Positions 59,386 through 64,000 of a DNA stretch of 64,000 bases are shown piece by piece. The position numbers and the translations under genes were made by a program. The notes under the pieces are model-generated. The model was not told where the DNA came from, ran no database searches, and worked only from the letters and a program-made list of their open reading frames with translations. Source of the DNA: Bacteroidetes bacterium UBA6221. Lineage in GTDB: Bacteria; Bacteroidota; Bacteroidia; Chitinophagales; Chitinophagaceae. Position 1 is the first letter of the stretch; each line of letters begins with the position of its first letter. The stretch is from positions 119,931 to 183,930 of the forward strand of contig DISB01000015.1 in NCBI GenBank assembly GCA_002421685.1. Reading direction: 5' to 3'.

Positions 59386-60282
59386 CTATTGTAATCTATT
59401 ATTTACGACCATGCCAAGAATGTAGATGTCGGACTCGATATCTACAGGTGTTCTTTGCCCCGTAATATTCATGTGACCTTCCAGTTGCTGCGATATTTTG
59501 CCGTTCAGCACCAGGCCGCTTTTTATCTCAATATCCATCTCTCCGCTTTGCAGCCCGTTGAGGTGTACATCGCTGTTTTGCGTTTGTTCGGCATTATTGG
59601 AACTGACACGCCCTTGCAATTCTATATGCGCAATGCCGTTTTTTACCGAGACAAGTTGGTATTTGTTCCTTACACGCACGTTAGCAAAACCTACTGAAGT
59701 AGCATAATTTCTTTCCCAAATATCGCCTTCCGACACTTCGCGGGTGGGATATACCTGCAAAACATGTAACATAACTTTGCGAATAGAGCTATCATCAAAA
59801 TGATACGTACTGTGACCATCCGTTCGGGCTTTTCTTACAGACTCAGAAGCCAGCACTTCGCCCGATGATGAAATTACCATTCTGAAATTTTTGTCTATCA
59901 GGTTGCGGAGATCCTCATACATCGGGTCCGTACCATTATCGTTTTCCGAATCGTAGTCCAGCGAAAATAACTGGTTGCCCGAACTCATAGTTATCCTTTC
60001 ATACGTTACAGAAACCGTTTTACTTTCAGGCTTTACCGATATTACCCTATAAGCATTGGTTAAAGTCATATTCTGGTTGATAGAGATAGATTTTTCTTTT
60101 TCTATTTCCTGCCTGAGCGTGATGTTGTTTTTGATAGAATATCTATATACACTGTCGGGATAAAGATTAAAAATCAATGCAATAGGGCCTTTTGTTTCTT
60201 CTTTCACTACAGCTTCATCACAGCCTGAAAATAAGGCCGCAAAGGCAACAATCAACCCCGGTAAAAAGTTGCGGATATTCAT
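59386..60282 (-). CDS. DUF6263 lipoprotein
   Basis: 298-residue lipoprotein; lipobox LFSGC. The mature domain (YRYSIKNNITLRQEIE, NLIDKNFRMVISSSGEVLAS and EGDIWERNY) matches the DUF6263 beta-rich family. Function unknown. Convergent with scpA; starts after the terminator of the next gene upstream, so it is probably transcribed alone. Confidence 0.8.
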   Translation of the reverse strand: MNIRNFLPGLIVAFAALFSGCDEAVVKEETKGPIALIFNLYPDSVYRYSIKNNITLRQEIEKEKSISINQNMTLTNAYRVISVKPESKTVSVTYERITMSSGNQLFSLDYDSENDNGTDPMYEDLRNLIDKNFRMVISSSGEVLASESVRKARTDGHSTYHFDDSSIRKVMLHVLQVYPTREVSEGDIWERNYATSVGFANVRVRNKYQLVSVKNGIAHIELQGRVSSNNAEQTQNSDVHLNGLQSGEMDIEIKSGLVLNGKISQQLEGHMNITGQRTPVDIESDIYILGMVVNNRLQ

Positions 60283-60358
60283 AACTATGCGGACGGCCCG
60301 CTATTCTTCTGCAATATATTTAAGCCGTTACAAAATAGTACATAGGCTATTGTATTGC

Positions 60359-60390
60359 AAAAAAAGAAGACCCTTTTTGAGGATCTTCTT
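60359..60390 (-). terminator. Terminator of the T9SS type B gene
   Basis: On the minus strand AAGAAGATCC pairs with GGGTCTTCTT (one G-U pair) around a 7-base loop, followed by T8. It lies about 25 bases after the stop of the gene at 60413. Confidence 0.75.
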
Positions 60391-60412
60391 CGCATTTCAT
60401 TTATTAAGTTGG

Positions 60413-63400
60413 TTATCTTATCAGCGTGGTTTCACCTTTGTAGGTCTCTACAAAGCCATCGGGGTAAGCTACTCTTATCAGGTAGTTGTACACACCCATC
60501 TCCTGAGGTACGCCCTCCCAGGTGCCATCCCAGCCCGTGCGGTGGTCGTTGGTGCTGAATATCTCCTGACCCCAACGGTTGAACACCCTAAACTCCATAA
60601 TACGCTGGAAACTCAGGTTCGTTATCCTGAACACATCGTTCTTGCCGTCGCCGTTGGGACTGAATGCGCTCGGCACAAACAGGTTATCCCGCTTGTCCAC
60701 TATCACATGCAGCGTATCAAAAGCACGGCAACCGTTGGCTGCCAGGCCGCCCACTATATACTTCGTATCCTCGGTAGGGCGCGCTACAGGGTAAGAGATG
60801 TTCGGGTTATTCAGAGACGATACAGGGTTCCAGTTGTACAACCGCGCTCCGCTGGCCAACAGTTGGAAGCTCTGGCCATATTTTACTACCGTATCGTCTT
60901 CGTTCAGTATCCTTACATCAGGCAATGGCAGTATCTCTACATGCGCCTTCAGCGTATCGTAACACCAAACACTGTCTGACACCACTATGCGGTAGTCGGT
61001 GGTGCGCTGCGGGCCCAGGAAGGTATAGCCTTTCGAGGGCTCCATCACTGAAGGAACTCCCGGCACTTTATACTCCCCGTTCTCATACTCATACCATTTG
61101 AAATAATGACCGCCGAATATGGTAAACGGTGCACGGTCGCCAAGGCAGATGGCCGTATCTTCAGGCACTATCTTCATATCATGTTCAGGGATATACACTT
61201 CCAATGTATCGCGCATGATACAATTGCTGCGGCCTATCGTTTGGACAATAAAAGTCGTGGATTTAGGAACATAGGCTAATGGCTGCTCTATTGTAGTATC
61301 AGACAGGTACTCACCCTGGTTCCATTCAATAACAAAATCAAGCGGGTTTGCCTCACAATAAGTAAAGCTGAACGCAGGACGCGCCTGTACTGCTTCAATA
61401 TCTGTTCTTTGATCAATACCACATACGCTTCCTTCAGCAACACTACCGCCCTTCAGTATAAGACCCGATACATAAGTGGTCGGAACAAATTTCAGCCTTG
61501 GCGGTGATGATGTAACACCGCAGCCTGTATCCACCGTAGCATTGTCGCTGTAACATATCTGTACAATCAGGTTCCTTGTTGTATCCCAGTTGTAGGGCGT
61601 GCTGAATGGGAAAGTATGTATCCCGTTGGGAAAGGTGACCGAGGGCGCAGAATACACCTGGGTCATACCGAAATTTTCGAAACCATCTGAATTGTCAAGT
61701 TCCTCCTTATCGGTACATTTTACAAATATTCTGAAATTGCCGTATTCATAAGTCGGATTAGTTGTACTGTCAGTCTCAAAAGCAATGCTGCGAATAGTGG
61801 CAGAAAATATCTGCGCTTCTTCCATGTCCTGCCTGCGTATCAGGTATTGCATGCGCGATGTTCTCAGATTGCTGTACATAATTGGTGTTACCCTGCCCAC
61901 GGTATCGTACACCAGGTTACCGTATACCGGCGAACCGTAAACTGTACGGGTGTCCGGAGTATTGCATATAGTAGGGTTACCAATACCACAGGCTACATTA
62001 TTTTTAGGCGGACGACCCGTCAGTAGCGCTTCCAATTGAAGATAACCCGGCCTGCACATAACCAGCGCATTTTCAGGGTTAAACGGATTCTTAGGCGTGA
62101 TGGTCACTTTATTGGTTTCGTCTATATACACCTGCACAGTATCCTTTGCTTTACAAGTAGCGGTCAGGTCAGGTGTTGACACGACATAGTCAACTGTCTT
62201 AGAGGGCCTAGCTTTAGGGTTATGGATTGTACTGTTGCTCAGACCCTCCGGAGGACCACCGTTAACGGTCCAGTTTAGTTTAAAGAAATCCGCATCCCTT
62301 ACAAAGAGTTGTACAGAATCGGGGTTTACCTCGCATATAGGCTGGTCAGGGCCGGCATTTATGCCCTCCACTACTTTTATCAGGAAAACCTTTTTACTTT
62401 TAAGCACTATCTGTTGCCATACTGTGCAGGTAGAGTCATTGGATAGTATTTTTAATTGGTGGTCGCCTATGTGTGACTGATTGGGTGTCCACGTGAATTC
62501 ACCCGTTACATTATTTGTGCCCTGGCCAGACACCGTAAAGTTATAGCCTGTAAGTGAAGGGGTAACGTCCTCATACATATATACATTGCGCGTTGCGCTA
62601 TCCGTTCTCGAATTAACTGAGAATTTCAATGGGCTTCCCGGACATACATAGAATACATCGCCCAATGTAGGTGTTTGAATCAGTGTACCGTTTTCAATTG
62701 ACGTAACAATCTGCGATGTGGAATCTATATCTGGTGGAGGAGCAGTGCATGGTAAAACAGACACCTGTACATCCCTGTACACATAGCTAAGCAGTGTTCC
62801 GGAACCCCGCTCATAATCTTCAACCCTGAAACCGAGCACAAAAAAACCCTGCGTGGACGGCGTGAATGTAGCTGCACCGGTAATAGGATTCAGTTTGTAT
62901 GGACTGCCCGCTACAGAGCCGATGGGATCATTTACGCTATATCCTGTTGCGTATCCACACACCAGACCTGTGTCATTTACGGAGAAAGATTGTCTTGGCG
63001 AAAACGGTATTTGTTGATAAACCCACAGGGAATCCCCGTTAGGATCCCAGGGATCATTCACATAAGTAAAAGGTTGGTTAATACATATATATGGTAACGG
63101 GTTACTCAAAAAACGAGGCGTACTGTTATTGTATTTAACAACATTATTCAATCCCGCTTCCACATATATACTGCCGCAATTAGTTAGGTTACTGGCATTA
63201 CGACCTCCGTTCGACCAAAAGAATCGCCAGTCTGTCTGTGCCGATGGAAGTGTGATAGTACCTTTATAAGTTCTTACCCTAAATGCCGGGAAATTCTGTG
63301 CGCGTGATGGCATTGGAAATGAATTCGGACTATTGCAACTGTTACTATCCGCAAAAACAGCACACAACTGATGTACGGTGTCCGGCCATGAATTAGGGCT

Positions 63401-63688
63401 TGCCACAGGAATCATACCTGCAGAATCAGGGCTGCCCTGTGCCGCCAATGTAGCTGACTTATAATATACATTGACATTTTGGCCAGCATCAAGATAACAT
63501 GTTTGACATGCATGATAAACAATTAACGTTACCTCATACTTATAATCGGGTGTTCCGCAACCGTCAACTCCAGTGCCAATATATTCTACAAAGATATCTG
63601 CAGCAGCAAAGTGACAAGCCCTCGCCTTTCCGATGCTCAATACTGTTATTAATGAAACAAGAGCTAAAAAAGAATATAAATTCCTCAT
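60413..63688 (-). CDS. Large secreted protein with T9SS type B (gliding-associated) C-terminal domain
   Basis: 1091-residue exported protein. The signal peptide ends near GKARA. The long body contains several Ig/PKD-like parts and many repeats of the type found in Bacteroidota adhesins (for example GEFTWTPNQSHIGDHQLKI). The last ~85 residues are the type B sorting domain: FVPSAFSPNGDGKNDVF, EFRVFNRWGQEIF and GVYNYLIRV, ending in YKGETTLIR. Likely a surface adhesin secreted by T9SS. The start MRNLYSFL was chosen. Confidence 0.9.
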   Translation of the reverse strand: MRNLYSFLALVSLITVLSIGKARACHFAAADIFVEYIGTGVDGCGTPDYKYEVTLIVYHACQTCYLDAGQNVNVYYKSATLAAQGSPDSAGMIPVASPNSWPDTVHQLCAVFADSNSCNSPNSFPMPSRAQNFPAFRVRTYKGTITLPSAQTDWRFFWSNGGRNASNLTNCGSIYVEAGLNNVVKYNNSTPRFLSNPLPYICINQPFTYVNDPWDPNGDSLWVYQQIPFSPRQSFSVNDTGLVCGYATGYSVNDPIGSVAGSPYKLNPITGAATFTPSTQGFFVLGFRVEDYERGSGTLLSYVYRDVQVSVLPCTAPPPDIDSTSQIVTSIENGTLIQTPTLGDVFYVCPGSPLKFSVNSRTDSATRNVYMYEDVTPSLTGYNFTVSGQGTNNVTGEFTWTPNQSHIGDHQLKILSNDSTCTVWQQIVLKSKKVFLIKVVEGINAGPDQPICEVNPDSVQLFVRDADFFKLNWTVNGGPPEGLSNSTIHNPKARPSKTVDYVVSTPDLTATCKAKDTVQVYIDETNKVTITPKNPFNPENALVMCRPGYLQLEALLTGRPPKNNVACGIGNPTICNTPDTRTVYGSPVYGNLVYDTVGRVTPIMYSNLRTSRMQYLIRRQDMEEAQIFSATIRSIAFETDSTTNPTYEYGNFRIFVKCTDKEELDNSDGFENFGMTQVYSAPSVTFPNGIHTFPFSTPYNWDTTRNLIVQICYSDNATVDTGCGVTSSPPRLKFVPTTYVSGLILKGGSVAEGSVCGIDQRTDIEAVQARPAFSFTYCEANPLDFVIEWNQGEYLSDTTIEQPLAYVPKSTTFIVQTIGRSNCIMRDTLEVYIPEHDMKIVPEDTAICLGDRAPFTIFGGHYFKWYEYENGEYKVPGVPSVMEPSKGYTFLGPQRTTDYRIVVSDSVWCYDTLKAHVEILPLPDVRILNEDDTVVKYGQSFQLLASGARLYNWNPVSSLNNPNISYPVARPTEDTKYIVGGLAANGCRAFDTLHVIVDKRDNLFVPSAFSPNGDGKNDVFRITNLSFQRIMEFRVFNRWGQEIFSTNDHRTGWDGTWEGVPQEMGVYNYLIRVAYPDGFVETYKGETTLIR

Positions 63689-63795
63689 ACGAAAACATTT
63701 AACCAGATAACATTTGAACCCACCCGATATTTTACATGACAATAACATAAAGTTAAAGGTTGGGGCCTTTATAACAAAGATATTACATGGGTATT

Positions 63796-63833
63796 AAAAA
63801 AAAAGAAGGACCTGTATAAAAATACGGCCCTTC
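63796..63833 (-). terminator. Terminator of the second T9SS type B gene
   Basis: On the minus strand GAAGGGCC pairs with GGTCCTTC (one G-U) and an inner GTAT/ATAC stem extends it, followed by T9. It lies after the stop of the partial gene at 63855. Confidence 0.7.
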
Positions 63834-63854
63834 AGAATTTTTAGTCTTTTGCTC

Positions 63855-64000
63855 TTATCTTATCAGCGTGGTCTCCCCTTTGTAGGTCTCTACAAAGCCA
63901 TCGGGGTAAGCTACTCTTATCAGGTAGTTGTACACACCCATCTCCTGCGGTACGCCCTCCCAGGTGCCATCCCACCCCGTGCGGTGGTCGTTGGTGCTGA
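63855..64000 (-). CDS. T9SS type B protein, C-terminal fragment (window edge)
   Basis: Only the last ~48 codons are inside the window: FSTNDHRTGWDGTWEGVPQE onward to YKGETTLIR and a stop. Its DNA matches the end of the gene at 60413 with only four differences over about 135 bases, so both genes carry nearly identical sorting domains. The gene extends beyond base 64000. Confidence 0.85.
   Translation of the reverse strand, partial: STNDHRTGWDGTWEGVPQEMGVYNYLIRVAYPDGFVETYKGETTLIR

Overview
The window is a chromosomal segment of a Bacteroidota bacterium, most likely from the Chitinophagales/Chitinophagaceae side. The evidence is: secreted proteins with type IX secretion (T9SS) C-terminal sorting domains, both type A (PNP...GRxL) and type B (FVPSAFSPNGDGKNDVF); GldB and PorT-like, DUF3078, DUF5683 and DUF6263 proteins; an L36 without the usual zinc cysteines; and many Bacteroidota-type promoters (TAnnTTTG, sometimes with TTTG 19-21 bp upstream). 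Most genes are housekeeping. AT-richer accessory genes are scattered between them. I saw no tRNA, rRNA, CRISPR array, transposase or prophage.

Layout. 1-2.8 kb: plsC end, DUF2520 protein, ferredoxin, iscX, kdsC, small XRE regulator. 2.9-5.3 kb: two exported proteins (one T9SS cargo) and an acyl-CoA thioesterase. 5.3-5.5 kb: promoter plus terminator bracket a candidate small RNA. 5.6-10.5 kb: DUF2461 gene broken by one stop codon, lipoprotein class A beta-lactamase, dihydrolipoyl dehydrogenase, amino-acid permease. 10.6-19 kb: lipB, the protease prc, DUF5683, pcm, a phosphoesterase, holB and unknown envelope proteins. 19-24.4 kb: SPFH protein with a ribbon-helix-helix partner and tandem palindromic boxes at the promoter, an AlkC-like repair protein, a thioesterase and a T9SS cargo.

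24.5-26.8 kb is a patchwork. A decayed second copy of the rplQ 3' end, with its terminator, lies next to a second copy of the end of a small membrane-protein gene. Two AT-rich genes sit between this scar and intact rplQ. 26.8-30.7 kb is the alpha ribosomal operon infA-rpmJ-rpsM-rpsK-rpsD-rpoA-rplQ, with a strong promoter directly before infA and inverted repeats in several intercistronic gaps.

30.7-43 kb: gmhB-gmhA (LPS heptose), queA, an M20 peptidase, a two-gene ABC transporter, a periplasmic folding/redox cluster (two TlpA-like paralogues plus a parvulin PPIase) and rlmD. 43-47.6 kb is the main accessory region: an orphan gene behind a cobalamin-riboswitch-like element, a PadR / membrane / lipoprotein operon with a palindrome at its promoter, yccF with a duplicated tail, a HIRAN protein and a 60-bp tandem repeat. 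47.6-64 kb: DUF4402-like secreted protein, an S41-like lipoprotein that seems to lack its catalytic serine, ilvE, a possible DNA polymerase III psi-like protein with recQ, nadE, a PorT-like barrel, gldB, DUF3078, scpA, a DUF6263 lipoprotein, and two T9SS type B giants whose sorting domains are nearly identical at DNA level.

Linked functions are: LPS core synthesis (kdsC, gmhA, gmhB), lipoate use (lipB, lpdA), envelope folding and proteolysis (prc, PPIase, TlpA-like pair), and T9SS/gliding (gldB, PorT-like, five cargo genes). The observations most worth following are the SPFH/RHH pair with its tandem boxes, the duplicated gene-end scars, the PadR operon with its operator, and the candidate small RNA.
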